Below, piece after piece: positions 34,212 to 44,096 of a DNA stretch of 64,000 nt. This DNA is from Thermoplasmata archaeon (GTDB lineage Archaea; Thermoplasmatota; Thermoplasmata; Lutacidiplasmatales; UBA184). Location: NCBI GenBank assembly GCA_021817245.1, contig JAKAVQ010000002.1, positions 181,657 to 245,656 on the forward strand, written 5' to 3'. Under the pieces are notes generated by a model. The model worked only from the letters and a program-made list of their open reading frames with translations, did no database searches and was not told the origin of the DNA. Made by a program: the position numbers and the translations under genes. Positions within the stretch are counted from its first letter, which is position 1. Every line of letters starts with the position of its first letter.

Positions 34212-35726
34212 ATGACCGGCCGCGATGCGTGGCTCAGCTTTCCCGACGCCCCGCGGATCCTGCATCCCCCGCCCGGCCCGCGGTCGCGCGAGCTCCTCGC
34301 CGACCAGGCGCGCTGGGAGACCGACGCCGTCGGCTATCCGCACTACTTCCCGATCGCGCCGAAGGTCGCCCAGGGGTCGACGATCGAGGACGTCGACGGC
34401 AACCGGTTCATCGACTGGATGGCCGGGATCTCGGTCCTCAACCTGGGCCATCGCCATCCCCGGCTCGTCGCGGCGCTCGAGGAGCAGTCGCGCGCGATCT
34501 GGCATGCCCTCGAGCTCCCCACCGAAGCCCGGATCCGGTTCCTCAAGGAGCTGCGCGACGTCCTGCCGGGGACCCTGCGCAATCACGCCCGCATCTTCTT
34601 CTCGGTCACGGGCGGGGACTGCATCGAGACCGCCGTCAACCTCGCCGATTTCGCCCAGGGGAAGCGCGGCACGGTCGCGTTCTCGGGGGCCTACCACGGG
34701 GTCCACGGCGGGGTCGTCCACCTCACGAGTGGGCGTCGCTACCACTCGACCACGAGCTTCGGAGGCGGCACGGTCGTCCGGGTGCCGTACCCGGACCCGT
34801 ACCGGCCGGTTCTCGGCGCCGACAAGGGGGCCGCCGGCACGATCGCCTACCTCGAGCACCTCGTGAACGACCCGCACTCGGGCGTCGACGCGATCTCCTC
34901 CGTTCTCGTCGAGCCGATCCTGGGGGAGGGCGGGTACGTCGTCCCCCCCGACGATTTCCTCCCGTCGCTGCGGGAGTTCTGCGACCGCCACGGGATCCTC
35001 CTGATCGCCGACGAGGTCCAGACCGGCCTCGGCCGCACGGGCCGGATGTGGGCGGTCGAGCACTCGGGCGTCACCCCGGACATCCTCTGCATCGCGAAGA
35101 CGATCGGCGGCGGGATCCCGCTCGCGGTCGTCGCGTACCGGGACGACCTCGTCCGGGAGCTCCCGCGGGGGTTCCACCTCGGCACGTACCGGGCGAACCC
35201 GCTCGCCCTCGCGGTCGGCGCCGAGACCCTCGAGCTCCTCAAGGAGGGCGACCTACTCGACCGCACCCGCCACCGCGGTCCCCAGCTCCTCCAGCGGTTC
35301 CAGGGGCTCGCCGACCGCCACCCCGCGGTCGGGAGCGTGCGGGGACGCGGGTTCATGATCGGCGTCGAGTTCGTCCGCGACCGCCGCAGCCGACTCGCCT
35401 GGGGGGACGGCGCGCGCTCGATGCGGTCGGCGCTCCTCGCCCGGGGCGTCCTCATGCACACCTGCGGCGCGTGGGACCAGGTCCTGCGGTTCATGGCGCC
35501 GCTCACGATCGAGGACGAGCTCCTCGAGCGGGGGGTCGCCGCGTTCGAGGAGTCGCTCGAGAGCCTCGCCACGACGCCCGTGACCCGGCCCGCCGGGGGC
35601 CCGGTGCACTACCCGGCCGGCCCGGGGGAGCCGCACCCGCTGCCCGAGCACATGGTCCCGACGCCGGGGGTCCCCCCGATCCCGGGACCGCGACTGCCGG
35701 TCGAGCACGTCGACGCGGACGAGTAA
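34212..35726 (+). CDS. class III aminotransferase (GABA/diaminobutyrate-like)
   Basis: 504 residues. FFSVTGGDCIETAVNLADFA, FSGAYHGVHGG, LLIADEVQTGLGRTG (highly conserved GABA-T/ornithine-AT motif) and CIAKTIGGGIP (PLP Lys) place it with 4-aminobutyrate or diaminobutyrate aminotransferases. The C-terminal 40 residues are Pro-rich and extend beyond the fold. ATG 34212 is used; an upstream GATATG AT box at ~34177 would give a leader of about 9 nt. It faces the aldehyde dehydrogenases at 35756 and 37250, which could oxidise its product. Confidence 0.86.
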   Translation: MTGRDAWLSFPDAPRILHPPPGPRSRELLADQARWETDAVGYPHYFPIAPKVAQGSTIEDVDGNRFIDWMAGISVLNLGHRHPRLVAALEEQSRAIWHALELPTEARIRFLKELRDVLPGTLRNHARIFFSVTGGDCIETAVNLADFAQGKRGTVAFSGAYHGVHGGVVHLTSGRRYHSTTSFGGGTVVRVPYPDPYRPVLGADKGAAGTIAYLEHLVNDPHSGVDAISSVLVEPILGEGGYVVPPDDFLPSLREFCDRHGILLIADEVQTGLGRTGRMWAVEHSGVTPDILCIAKTIGGGIPLAVVAYRDDLVRELPRGFHLGTYRANPLALAVGAETLELLKEGDLLDRTRHRGPQLLQRFQGLADRHPAVGSVRGRGFMIGVEFVRDRRSRLAWGDGARSMRSALLARGVLMHTCGAWDQVLRFMAPLTIEDELLERGVAAFEESLESLATTPVTRPAGGPVHYPAGPGEPHPLPEHMVPTPGVPPIPGPRLPVEHVDADE

Positions 35727-35755
35727 GGCGGTCGCTATCGCGGGCCGCCCGCACG

Positions 35756-37240
35756 CTACGGGAGGCCGTAGTTGACCGAGATCAGCTTGACCTCGGTCAT
35801 CTCCTGCATCGCGTAGCGCAGCCCCTCACGCCCGAGGCCGCTCTCCCGCACGCCGCCGAACGGGAGCGCGTCCCAGCGCAGGTTGGTCGGGTCGTTCAGA
35901 TGGACCCCGCCCGCCCGTATCCGGCGCGCGAGGCGGAACCCCCGGGCGATGTCCCGCGTGTACACGGCCGCCTGGAGGCCGTACGCCGTCGAGTTCGCGA
36001 TCCGAATGGCGTCGTCGACCTCCCGGAACCGAACGACGGGCGCGATCGGGCCGAACGGCTCCTCGCGGACGACCTCGGCGGCCTCGGGAACCTCGTCGAG
36101 GACCGTCGGGGCGAAGAAGTTCCCGCCGCCCCGGTCGACCCTCGCTCCCCCGGTGAGGACCTTCGCCGACCGCTCCCGGGCGTCGCCGACCAGGCGGTCC
36201 ATCCGCTCGAGCGCCGCGGCGTCGATGAGGGGGCCGACCTCGGTCGTCTCCTCGAGCGCCGGTCCGACGCGCAACGCCTTCGCCTTCTCGGCGAACGCCC
36301 GTGCGAACTTCTCGGCGATCCCGTCCTGGACCAGGAACCGCTTCGAGGCCGTGCAGACCTGGCCCGAGTAGCTGAACGCGCCCCGGACCGCCGCGCCGAC
36401 CGCCGCGTCGAGCGGCGCGTCGTCGAGCAGGACGAACGGGTCGAGTCCGCCCATCTCGAGGATGACGCGCTTCGCCTGGCGTCCCGCCCGCTCGGCGATC
36501 CCCTTGCCGACGAGCGTCGAGCCGGTGAACGTGACGAGGCGGGTCGCGCGGTGGTCGACGAGCGCGTTGCCGACCGAGCTCCCCGGTCCGACGACGACGT
36601 TCATGACGCCGGCCGGCACGCCGGCGGCCCGGAGATGCTCGGCGAGGCGCAGCGCGGTGAACGGAGCGGCGCTGGTCGGCTTCGCGACGACCGGGTTCCC
36701 GGCGGCGAGCGCCGGGGCGACCTTGTGGCAGAGGAGGTTGAGCGGGAAATTGAACGGGCCGATCGCGACGACGACACCGATCGGGTCGCGGACCGAAAAG
36801 AGGACCCGGTGCTCGTTGCCCGCGGGACGTTCGTAGGCGTCGGCGGGGTAGCTCTCCCCGCCAAGGTGGCGGATCTCCTCCGCGGCGAGCTCGAAGACGC
36901 CGGCCGCCCGGTCGGCCTCGACGCGCGCTTCGACGATCGGTTTCCCCACTTCCGAGGAGATCAGGCGGGCGATCGTCTCCCGGTCGGCGCGCAGGCGCTC
37001 GGCCGTCGCCCGCAGGATGCGGGCGCGCTCGTGGCCGGGGACCAGACCCCACGACTCCTCGACCGCGGCCGCCGCGTCGACCGCCGCGCTCGCCTCGTCC
37101 GCGGAGGCGACCGGCGCCTCCCCGATCCGGCGGCCGGTCGACGGGTCGACGACGGGCACGTACTGGCCCGAGGCCGGTGGTCGGAAGCTTCCGCCGATGA
37201 ACAGCGCGCCCCGCCCGCCTTCCGGGATCCCGTCGACCAT
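35756..37240 (-). CDS. aldehyde dehydrogenase (succinate-semialdehyde/lactaldehyde-like)
   Basis: 494 residues with a complete ALDH active site: Glu262 in LEMGGLDPF and Cys296 in SGQVCTASKR. IGPFNFPLNLLCHKVAPALA and the C-terminal LRWDALPFGGVRESGLGREG resemble NAD(P)-dependent succinate-semialdehyde, lactaldehyde or glyceraldehyde dehydrogenases. The gene begins 9 nt after the stop of the 37250 ALDH, so they form an operon. With the GABA-type aminotransferase it could finish the GABA shunt to succinate. The exact aldehyde is inferred. Confidence 0.86.
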   Translation of the reverse strand: MVDGIPEGGRGALFIGGSFRPPASGQYVPVVDPSTGRRIGEAPVASADEASAAVDAAAAVEESWGLVPGHERARILRATAERLRADRETIARLISSEVGKPIVEARVEADRAAGVFELAAEEIRHLGGESYPADAYERPAGNEHRVLFSVRDPIGVVVAIGPFNFPLNLLCHKVAPALAAGNPVVAKPTSAAPFTALRLAEHLRAAGVPAGVMNVVVGPGSSVGNALVDHRATRLVTFTGSTLVGKGIAERAGRQAKRVILEMGGLDPFVLLDDAPLDAAVGAAVRGAFSYSGQVCTASKRFLVQDGIAEKFARAFAEKAKALRVGPALEETTEVGPLIDAAALERMDRLVGDARERSAKVLTGGARVDRGGGNFFAPTVLDEVPEAAEVVREEPFGPIAPVVRFREVDDAIRIANSTAYGLQAAVYTRDIARGFRLARRIRAGGVHLNDPTNLRWDALPFGGVRESGLGREGLRYAMQEMTEVKLISVNYGLP

Positions 37241-37249
37241 CGTCGCCCC

Positions 37250-38752
37250 CTAGGCCGGGTCGCCGTAGACGGTGTAGTGCCAGCCCTTGCGGGCCTGGCC
37301 GGTGAGGTCGACGTAGATGTTCTTCACGACCGTGTAGTCGTTGAGCGAATCCGTCCCCAGGTCCTTCCCGAACCCCGACTGCTTGAACCCGCCGTGCGGC
37401 GTCTCCGAGCCGAGCGGGAGGTGGTCGTTCACCCAGACGTCCCCGAACCGGAGCGCATGGGCCGCCTTGAGCGCCGTGCGCACGTCGCGCGTCCAGACGC
37501 TGCCGGCGAGGCCGTAGTCGACGCCGTTCGCGATCTCGATCGCCTCGTCGAACGTGGAGAACTCGAGGACGTCGAGGACCGGCCCGAAGATCTCCCGCTG
37601 GGCGATCGTCATGTCCGGCGCGACCCCGTCGAACACCGTCGGCAGGACGAACGCCCCGTTCGGGAAGTGGGCGTGGTCGTCCGTTCCACCGACCTTGAGC
37701 GTCGCGCCTTCGGCCCGGCCCTTCGCCACGAAATCGAGGACCGAGCGCTGCTGCACCGGGCTCACGAGCGGCCCGAGGTCGGTCGAGCGCGAGAGCGGGT
37801 CGCCGGCGCGGATCGTGCGGACCCGCTCGAGCAGCCGCTCCACGAACTTCGCCCGGAGGCTCTGGTGGACGATGAGCCGCGTCGCCGCCGTGCAGTCCTG
37901 GCCCCCGTTCACGAAACCGCCCACGACCGCTCCCTCCACCGCGGCCGCGAGGTCCGCGTCCTCGAAGACAACGAACGGCGCCTTCCCGCCGAGCTCGAGC
38001 TGGACGCGCTTGACGCTCGCGCTCGCCGCCTCCATGATCTTCTTGCCGGTCGCGGTGTCGCCCGTGAGGGAGACCATGTCGACCTTGGCGTTCCGGCAGA
38101 GCTCGTCCCCGACCTCCGCGCCGGGGCCCGTGATGACGTTGAGCGCCCCAGCCGGAAGGCCCGCGTCCTGGAACGCCCGACCGAGCTCGAGGCTCGTGAG
38201 GGGCGTGTAGCTCGCCGGCTTGAGGACGACCGTGTTCCCGACGATCAGCGCGGGGGCGACCTTCCAGACCGCCATCATGATCGGGTAGTTCCACGGCGTG
38301 ATCGACCCAACGACCCCGACCGGCTCGCGTCGGAAGATCGTCGTGCCGTCGCCGGTGAACTCTCCCGGGCTCCGCGCCTCGAGCGTGCGGCCGGCCCCGG
38401 CGTAGAACATCAGGTTGTCGATCGTGAACGGGAGGTCCGCGTCCGCTGCCTGTTTGATCGTCTTGCCCTGGTTGCGGCTCTCGAGCTCCGCGACCTCGCC
38501 GAGCCGCTGCTGGAGGATCTGGGCGGCCTTCACGAAGACCTCGGACCTCGCCTTCGGCGGCCACCGGGGCCAGGGACCCCGGTCGAACGCCTCGCGCGCC
38601 GCGTCGATCGCCCGTCGGGCGTCCTCGCGCGTCGACCGAGGAACCGTGCCGAGCGAGGACCGGTCGAACGGGCTCACCACAGGGATCGTCGCCTCGTCGG
38701 ACGCCGTCACCCACTCGCCCCCGATCAGCATCGTGCGGTCCATCGTGCCCAC
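37250..38752 (-). CDS. aminobutyraldehyde/betaine-aldehyde-like dehydrogenase
   Basis: 500 residues. Glu254 lies in LELGGKAPF and Cys287 in NGGQDCTAATR; the latter is the typical gamma-aminobutyraldehyde dehydrogenase (PatD-type) context. ITPWNYPIMMAVWKVAPAL and LPLGSETPHGGFKQSGFGKD also fit. It would oxidise 4-aminobutanal from putrescine to GABA. GTG 38752 is chosen because an AT box (minus ATTAG, ~38777-38781) lies 27 nt upstream; ATG 38743 is an alternative. It leads the operon with the 35756 ALDH. Confidence 0.87.
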   Translation of the reverse strand: MGTMDRTMLIGGEWVTASDEATIPVVSPFDRSSLGTVPRSTREDARRAIDAAREAFDRGPWPRWPPKARSEVFVKAAQILQQRLGEVAELESRNQGKTIKQAADADLPFTIDNLMFYAGAGRTLEARSPGEFTGDGTTIFRREPVGVVGSITPWNYPIMMAVWKVAPALIVGNTVVLKPASYTPLTSLELGRAFQDAGLPAGALNVITGPGAEVGDELCRNAKVDMVSLTGDTATGKKIMEAASASVKRVQLELGGKAPFVVFEDADLAAAVEGAVVGGFVNGGQDCTAATRLIVHQSLRAKFVERLLERVRTIRAGDPLSRSTDLGPLVSPVQQRSVLDFVAKGRAEGATLKVGGTDDHAHFPNGAFVLPTVFDGVAPDMTIAQREIFGPVLDVLEFSTFDEAIEIANGVDYGLAGSVWTRDVRTALKAAHALRFGDVWVNDHLPLGSETPHGGFKQSGFGKDLGTDSLNDYTVVKNIYVDLTGQARKGWHYTVYGDPA

Positions 38753-38880
38753 CCGGGCCGCCGAGTCCGGGCGGCCTAATGACCCTAGGCGGGGAACGGA
38801 CCGCCGCCCGCTTTCCGGGCGTTTTTCGCGGGGTTTATGAAGGATGAGGCTGTCGGGACTCGAGACCCTGGGGCGTTCTC

Positions 38881-40779
38881 ATGGACCCGAAGTGGCGCAA
38901 CGCAATCGTCGTCGGCATCGTGGTGATCGTCGTGGTCGCCGGGCTCGGGCTCTACCTGACCCGCCCCCAGAGCTCCTCGAAGAGCTGCGGGGTCGCGCTC
39001 AAGTCGACGAACCCCATCCTCATCGACCAGGCCGAGATCCCCGACTCGCTCGATCCGGCCGTGACGTTCTCGACCCCCGGCTGGGCCGCCGTCCAGCAGG
39101 TCTACCAGGGGCTCGTGAACTACAACGGGTCGAGCTACACGACCTTCTCGGGCGTCCTCGCCCAGAACTGGACGGTCTCTCCGGGCGGCTACAGCTGGAC
39201 GTTCCACCTGCGCCCGGGCGTCCACTTCTCGAACGGGGACCCGTTCAACGCCTACGTGATGTGGTACAGCCTCTACCGCAGCCTCCTCCTCGTCCAGGGG
39301 CCGCAGTTCATCCTGGAGCAGAACTTCTTCTCGACCAACTTTAGCGCCTCGAACCCGCTCACGTACTACTCGGACGTGAACTACTCCAACGCCGCGAACG
39401 CGACCCTCCTGAACGACCTCAATACGTGGAACTTCGACACCCCCACGTCGAGCGAGATCGCCCTGATGGGCACGGCGAACCAGTCGTTCCAGGTGCTCAA
39501 CAACCTCACGATCGAGCTCAACCTGGGCTACGGGTACCTCGGGACCAGCTACAACTACCTGCTCGCGTCGATCTCCGCGCCGAACTCCTACGCGGTCGAC
39601 CCGGTCTGGGTCGACCAGCACGGGGGCATCTCGTTCGGGCAGCCGAACTCGTACATGTCCGTCAACACCCTCGGGACGGGCCAATACGTCCTCGAGAACT
39701 ACAACGGTATCGCGGGCGGCGGGTACACGCTCGTGCCGAACACGAACTACTGGGGAGCTGCGGCGGCCGCGAGCGATCCGACGAACCCGATGATCCAGCC
39801 CGCGCTCAACTCGGTCGAGATCATCTTCCAGGACCAGTCGGCCGTCACGATCAGCGACCTCAAGACCGGTGCGGTCGCCGAGGCCTCGTTCGCCTACCTC
39901 GGGCCCTCGACCGTGAGCCAGCTCCAGGGCAACCCGTGCATCGCGGTCCAGGCGCTCCCGACGGTCTACGGCTCGACGAGCGGTTCCTGGTGGATCTACC
40001 TCGACCAGAACCAGTTCCCGTTCACCAACCTCTCCGTCCGTGAGGCGATCGCGCACGCGATCAACTACACGCAGATCATCCAACAGGCGTTCGGAGGGTA
40101 CGCGAGCCAGTGGGTCGGGCCCGTCCCCCCGTCGTACCCGTACTACAACCCGCAGGGACTCTCGCCGTACGCGTACAACCTCCCCCTCGCGCGCCAGGAG
40201 ATCGCCAACTCCCCCTGCGCGAACGGCGCGTGCAAGTCGCTCGACTTCAAGTACGCCTACATCAACACGGGAACCGACTGGTCCGACACCGCCCAGTTCC
40301 TGGCGGCGGACCTCGCGCAGATCAACCTTACCATCACGCCGGTCGCCATCAGCCTCGACCAGCTCTACCAGGAGCAGACGATCGACCCGACGACCGGGGT
40401 CTGCACGACGCTCGAGAGCACGAACGGCGGACCGTTCTACATGGGCCAGGAGTTCTACACGTCCGACTACATCTCGCCCGACGACTGGACGCAGAACGAC
40501 GCGATCAGCTACGGCAGCGCGAACATGTGCATGTCGCAGTTCGCGAACGCGACGGTCGACAACCTCACCCTCGCGGCCGCAGCGAGCTCGAACGCGACGT
40601 TCCTGAACTCGAGCTACTCGACGATGACGAGCATCATGTACAACAACTACACCGACATCTGGCTCGTCGTCCCGACGTCGTTCGCGGTCTACTCCACGTA
40701 CCTCCACGGGTTCCTCGAGAACCCCATGGCGAGCGCCGAGCCGTACTCGCTCCTGTTCAACACGCAGTCGGTCAGCTGA
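38881..40779 (+). CDS. ABC transporter solute-binding protein, peptide/nickel (SBP_bac_5) family
   Basis: A 632-residue extracellular binding protein anchored by one N-terminal TM helix (about 8-27, AIVVGIVVIVVVAGLGLYL) rather than a lipobox. Family landmarks are DSLDPAVTFS, WTFHLRPGVHFSNGDPFNAY and NLSVREAIAHAINY. Many N-x-S/T sequons suggest glycosylation. A TTTAT box near 38833 would give a leader of about 20 nt. It converges on the dppBCDF-like operon, whose products presumably take up the peptide or amine it binds. No closer substrate is visible. Confidence 0.9.
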   Translation: MDPKWRNAIVVGIVVIVVVAGLGLYLTRPQSSSKSCGVALKSTNPILIDQAEIPDSLDPAVTFSTPGWAAVQQVYQGLVNYNGSSYTTFSGVLAQNWTVSPGGYSWTFHLRPGVHFSNGDPFNAYVMWYSLYRSLLLVQGPQFILEQNFFSTNFSASNPLTYYSDVNYSNAANATLLNDLNTWNFDTPTSSEIALMGTANQSFQVLNNLTIELNLGYGYLGTSYNYLLASISAPNSYAVDPVWVDQHGGISFGQPNSYMSVNTLGTGQYVLENYNGIAGGGYTLVPNTNYWGAAAAASDPTNPMIQPALNSVEIIFQDQSAVTISDLKTGAVAEASFAYLGPSTVSQLQGNPCIAVQALPTVYGSTSGSWWIYLDQNQFPFTNLSVREAIAHAINYTQIIQQAFGGYASQWVGPVPPSYPYYNPQGLSPYAYNLPLARQEIANSPCANGACKSLDFKYAYINTGTDWSDTAQFLAADLAQINLTITPVAISLDQLYQEQTIDPTTGVCTTLESTNGGPFYMGQEFYTSDYISPDDWTQNDAISYGSANMCMSQFANATVDNLTLAAAASSNATFLNSSYSTMTSIMYNNYTDIWLVVPTSFAVYSTYLHGFLENPMASAEPYSLLFNTQSVS

Positions 40780-40812
40780 GCCGGGGTGGGGGCCTTCCGC
40801 GGCCCCCCTCGC

Positions 40813-41883
40813 CTACCCGCCGGTCGGCCCCATGGGGTCGCCGGCGCCGATCAGCGACGCCGCCGGCACCGACCCGATCTCGTCCGCGCGGTGGCAGGCG
40901 ACCCGACGCCCGGGGAACCCCGCCGGCTCCACGAGCGGGGGGTCCTCCGTGCGGCACCGGTCGACGACGAACGGGCAGCGAGGGGCGAACCGGCACCCCG
41001 GCGGGGGGTCGATCAGCGTCGGAATGTCGCCGCCGATGCGGTACCGGGCGCGGCGCCGCCGGGGGTCGGGCTCGGGGACCGCCGCGAGGAGCGCCTTCGT
41101 GTACGGGTGGACCGGGGCTTCGAGCACCGGCCGGACCGGGCCGACCTCCGCGAGACGGCCGAGGTACATCACCGCGACGCGATCGGCGACGTACCGGACC
41201 GCGGCGACGTTGTGGGTGATGAGGAGGTAGGAGTAGCCCCGGTCCCGCTGGAGCTGCACGAGGCGGTTCAGGATCTGGGCCTGCACGGCGACGTCGAGCG
41301 CGCTCGTCGGTTCGTCGAGCACGACCAGCTTCGGATTGACACTGAGCGCTCGGGCGAGCGAGAGGCGCTGGCGGCCCCCGCCCGAGAACTCGTGGGGGTA
41401 CTGGTCGAGGCAGTCCGGCGGAAGCCCGACGGTGGGAAGCAGGTCGAGCACCCGGCGCCGGTACTCGCTGCGGGAGACGGATCCGCCGTCGAGCGCCCCC
41501 TGGGCCCGTATCGGCTCGCTGACGATCTGCCAGACCCTCAGACGGGGGTTCAGGGAGCCGACGGGGTCCTGGAAGACGACCTGGACGTTGCGACGCCAGC
41601 GCAGGAGCGCCCGCCCCTTCAGGTGCGTGATCTCCTCGCCGTCGAACCTCAGGTGGCCCGCGGTCGGCTCGTGGAGGCGCGACACGAGCCAGCCGAGCGT
41701 CGTCTTGCCCGAGCCGGACTCGCCGATAAGGCCGAGGGTCTCGCCGCGCCCCACCGAGAGGTCGACGCCGTCGACCGCGTGGATCGCCCGGTGGGGTTCC
41801 CGGCGTACGATCTCGCCGAGCGAGCGGGTGAGGGGGAACTCCTTCGCGAGGCCCTCGATCTCGAGGAGGGGAGGGTCGGTCAA
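40813..41883 (-). CDS. dppF: peptide ABC transporter ATPase (DppF/OppF-like)
   Basis: 356 residues: Walker A GESGSGKTT, Q-loop VVFQDPVGSLNPR, signature FSGGGRQRLSLARAL, Walker B LVVLDEPTSALD. It has the C-terminal oligopeptide-type extension with the cysteine motif GCRFAPRCPFVVDRC, typical of the OppD/F Fe-S or zinc tail. The start is TTG at 41883, overlapping the TGA of the partner ATPase (TTGA), so it is translationally coupled. Last gene of the operon. Confidence 0.92.
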   Translation of the reverse strand: MTDPPLLEIEGLAKEFPLTRSLGEIVRREPHRAIHAVDGVDLSVGRGETLGLIGESGSGKTTLGWLVSRLHEPTAGHLRFDGEEITHLKGRALLRWRRNVQVVFQDPVGSLNPRLRVWQIVSEPIRAQGALDGGSVSRSEYRRRVLDLLPTVGLPPDCLDQYPHEFSGGGRQRLSLARALSVNPKLVVLDEPTSALDVAVQAQILNRLVQLQRDRGYSYLLITHNVAAVRYVADRVAVMYLGRLAEVGPVRPVLEAPVHPYTKALLAAVPEPDPRRRRARYRIGGDIPTLIDPPPGCRFAPRCPFVVDRCRTEDPPLVEPAGFPGRRVACHRADEIGSVPAASLIGAGDPMGPTGG

Positions 41884-43034
41884 GGGGGGGCCTCGACGTC
41901 CGACGCGAAGAGGCAGGCGCTGAGATGGGTCCCGGGGGCCCCGGCAACGGTACCGACCGGCACGAGCGAGGGACCGGGGTCGCTCGCGCACTCGGGACGG
42001 GCGAGCACGCACCGCGGGTGGAACGAGCACCCCGTCGGGAGGCGGGAGAGGTTCGGGACGGCGCCCGGGATCGAGTCGAGCGCCCCGTCCGCCTTGTACC
42101 GCCGCGGGCTCGACTTGAGGAGCGCGGCCGTGTACGGGTGCCGGGGGTGGTGGAAGACCTCCTCGACCGGCCCGTACTCGACCAGGTGGCCCGCGTACAT
42201 CACCCCGAGCTCGTCGGCCATCTCGGCGACGACCCCCAGGTCGTGGGTGATGAACAGGATCGAGGTGCGGACCTCCTCGATCAGCTCCTTCATCAAGGTC
42301 AGGACCTGGGCCTGGATGGTGACGTCGAGCGCGCTCGTCGGTTCGTCGGCGATGAGGAGCGCGGGCCGCCCGGAGAGCGCCATCGCGATCATGATCCGCT
42401 GGCGCATACCGCCCGAGAGCTCGTGCGGGTAGAGGCCGAGGATCGTCTCGGGGTCGTTGATGCGCACGAGGCGGAGGAAGTCGAGCGCCTCGTCCCACGT
42501 CGCACTTCGGGCGCTCTTCGCGCGCTCGGCGGAGCGCGCCGCGAGCCCCCCGACCGCGAGCGGGTGGGCGAGGGCCGAGGAGGTCGGGACGGGCGGCGGA
42601 CCGCGGCTGTAGTCGAACGGCTCCACGCGGCTGCGGGGGACGTCCTTCGGGGACGCGTCCCGCCCGCGCCGGATCCGGATCGCCTCGGCGACCTGGTCGT
42701 AGACCCGGTAGGCCGGGTTGAGCGAGTTGAGCGGCTCCTGGAAGATCATCCCGATCCCCGTCCCCCGGACGAACGGGAGCTTCCACGCCGGGTAGGTCAG
42801 GAGGTCGGTGCCGAGGAACCGGACCCGGCCGCCGGTGACCTCGGCCGGCGGCTGCGGGAGGAGACGGGGGATCGCCCGGGCGAGGGTGCTCTTGCCGCAC
42901 CCGGTCTCGCCGACGATCCCCACGACCCGGCCCGGGTCGACCCGCAGCGAGACGTCGGAGAGGGCGTGGAACCGCCCCGCACCGACCACGTAGTCGATGC
43001 TGAGGTGCTCGACCTCGAGGACCGGTTCGCCCAC
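41880..43034 (-). CDS. dppD: peptide ABC transporter ATPase (DppD/OppD-like)
   Basis: 384 residues: Walker A GETGCGKST, Q-loop MIFQEPLNSLNPAYR, signature LSGGMRQRIMIAMAL, Walker B LLIADEPTSALD, and the C-terminal GCSFHPRCVLARPEC cysteine motif. An extra Pro/Ser/Arg-rich insert of about 50 residues sits between the Q-loop helix and the signature (about 125-175). GTG 43034 lies 3 nt after the permease stop. Confidence 0.92.
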   Translation of the reverse strand: MGEPVLEVEHLSIDYVVGAGRFHALSDVSLRVDPGRVVGIVGETGCGKSTLARAIPRLLPQPPAEVTGGRVRFLGTDLLTYPAWKLPFVRGTGIGMIFQEPLNSLNPAYRVYDQVAEAIRIRRGRDASPKDVPRSRVEPFDYSRGPPPVPTSSALAHPLAVGGLAARSAERAKSARSATWDEALDFLRLVRINDPETILGLYPHELSGGMRQRIMIAMALSGRPALLIADEPTSALDVTIQAQVLTLMKELIEEVRTSILFITHDLGVVAEMADELGVMYAGHLVEYGPVEEVFHHPRHPYTAALLKSSPRRYKADGALDSIPGAVPNLSRLPTGCSFHPRCVLARPECASDPGPSLVPVGTVAGAPGTHLSACLFASDVEAPP

Positions 43035-43037
43035 GGC

Positions 43038-44096
43038 TCACTCCTCGGCCCGAGCGACGAGCATCGCGGAACCGGCCTCGGACTGGGCGCGCCGGCTCCG
43101 CGGGTCGAGGATGTCGCGGAGACCATCGCCGAGAAGGCTGAACGCGAGCACCGTGACGAAGATCGCGAGGCCCGGCGCGAGGACGGTCCAGGGGTACGTC
43201 GAGAGGAACGACTGGTAGAACTGGATCATGCTGCCCCACTCCGGCGTGGCCGAGGGGTAGGGCAGGACCTGGACCACGTAGAAGATCGTCGAGATGACCA
43301 CGATGACCGTGCCGACGTCCATCGTGAAGTAGACGACCAGCGGCTCGAGGACGTTGCGAAGGACGTGCCGGAGGAGGATCCGGCCCTCCCGCACCCCCGC
43401 GGCGCGCGCCGCCATCACGTACGGCTGGTGCTTCACCGACAGGACCTCGCCGCGCGCGAGGCGGACGTAGTACGGCCACCACGTCACGAGCACGGCGACG
43501 ATCGCGCCGTCGACGGTCCGTCCGATCGACGCGGCGATCGCGAGCGCGAGGACGAGGCTCGGGAACGACAGGAAGATGTCGGCGAGCCGCATGATCGTCA
43601 CGGAGACGACGCCCCCGAGCGTCCCGGGACGGTCCCAGTAGCCGGCGACGAGCCCGAGCGCCCCGCCGGCGACGAGCGAGATGCCGGCGACGGAGAACCC
43701 GATCGCGAGGTCGATCGGGAGCGCCGCGACGACGTTCGAGTAGATGTCGCGGCCGAGCTCGTCCGTGCCGAACGGGTGGGGCCACGACGGCGCCTCGTGG
43801 TACGCGGTCGACAGCTGGTTGGGCGGGTAGAGGAGAACGAGTCCGGGGGCGACCACCGCAAGGAACGCCATCACCGCGATCACCACGACCAGGACGAACC
43901 CGACGAACGAGAGCGGGTTCGCCCAGAGGATCCGCAGGAAGGAGACGACGCCCCGACGGATCTGGGACGCCGCCGCGGCCACGGCGTCCGCGCGGGCGGA
44001 GCGGCGAGCCGGCGGGAGAGTGTCGGCGGAGGGGCCCCGAGCGCGCGCGCCCTCGTCCGGGGCGGCGGACGGCGCCGGGCTTCCGGACCCCGCCAT
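43038..44096 (-). CDS. dppC: peptide ABC transporter permease (DppC-like)
   Basis: A 352-residue permease. A Pro/Ala-rich cytoplasmic N-terminus of ~45 residues is followed by one TM and the five-TM BPD_transp core. PFGTDELGRDIYSNVVAAL is the characteristic DppC periplasmic motif, and AARAAGVREGRILLRHVLRN is the EAA loop contacting the ATPases. ATG 44096 directly abuts the dppB stop. Confidence 0.92.
   Translation of the reverse strand: MAGSGSPAPSAAPDEGARARGPSADTLPPARRSARADAVAAAASQIRRGVVSFLRILWANPLSFVGFVLVVVIAVMAFLAVVAPGLVLLYPPNQLSTAYHEAPSWPHPFGTDELGRDIYSNVVAALPIDLAIGFSVAGISLVAGGALGLVAGYWDRPGTLGGVVSVTIMRLADIFLSFPSLVLALAIAASIGRTVDGAIVAVLVTWWPYYVRLARGEVLSVKHQPYVMAARAAGVREGRILLRHVLRNVLEPLVVYFTMDVGTVIVVISTIFYVVQVLPYPSATPEWGSMIQFYQSFLSTYPWTVLAPGLAIFVTVLAFSLLGDGLRDILDPRSRRAQSEAGSAMLVARAEE

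Noticed and set aside
34229..38779. 1516-codon plus-strand open frame
   Set aside because: It crosses an aminotransferase in the wrong frame and two aldehyde dehydrogenases in antisense, with no recognisable domain.
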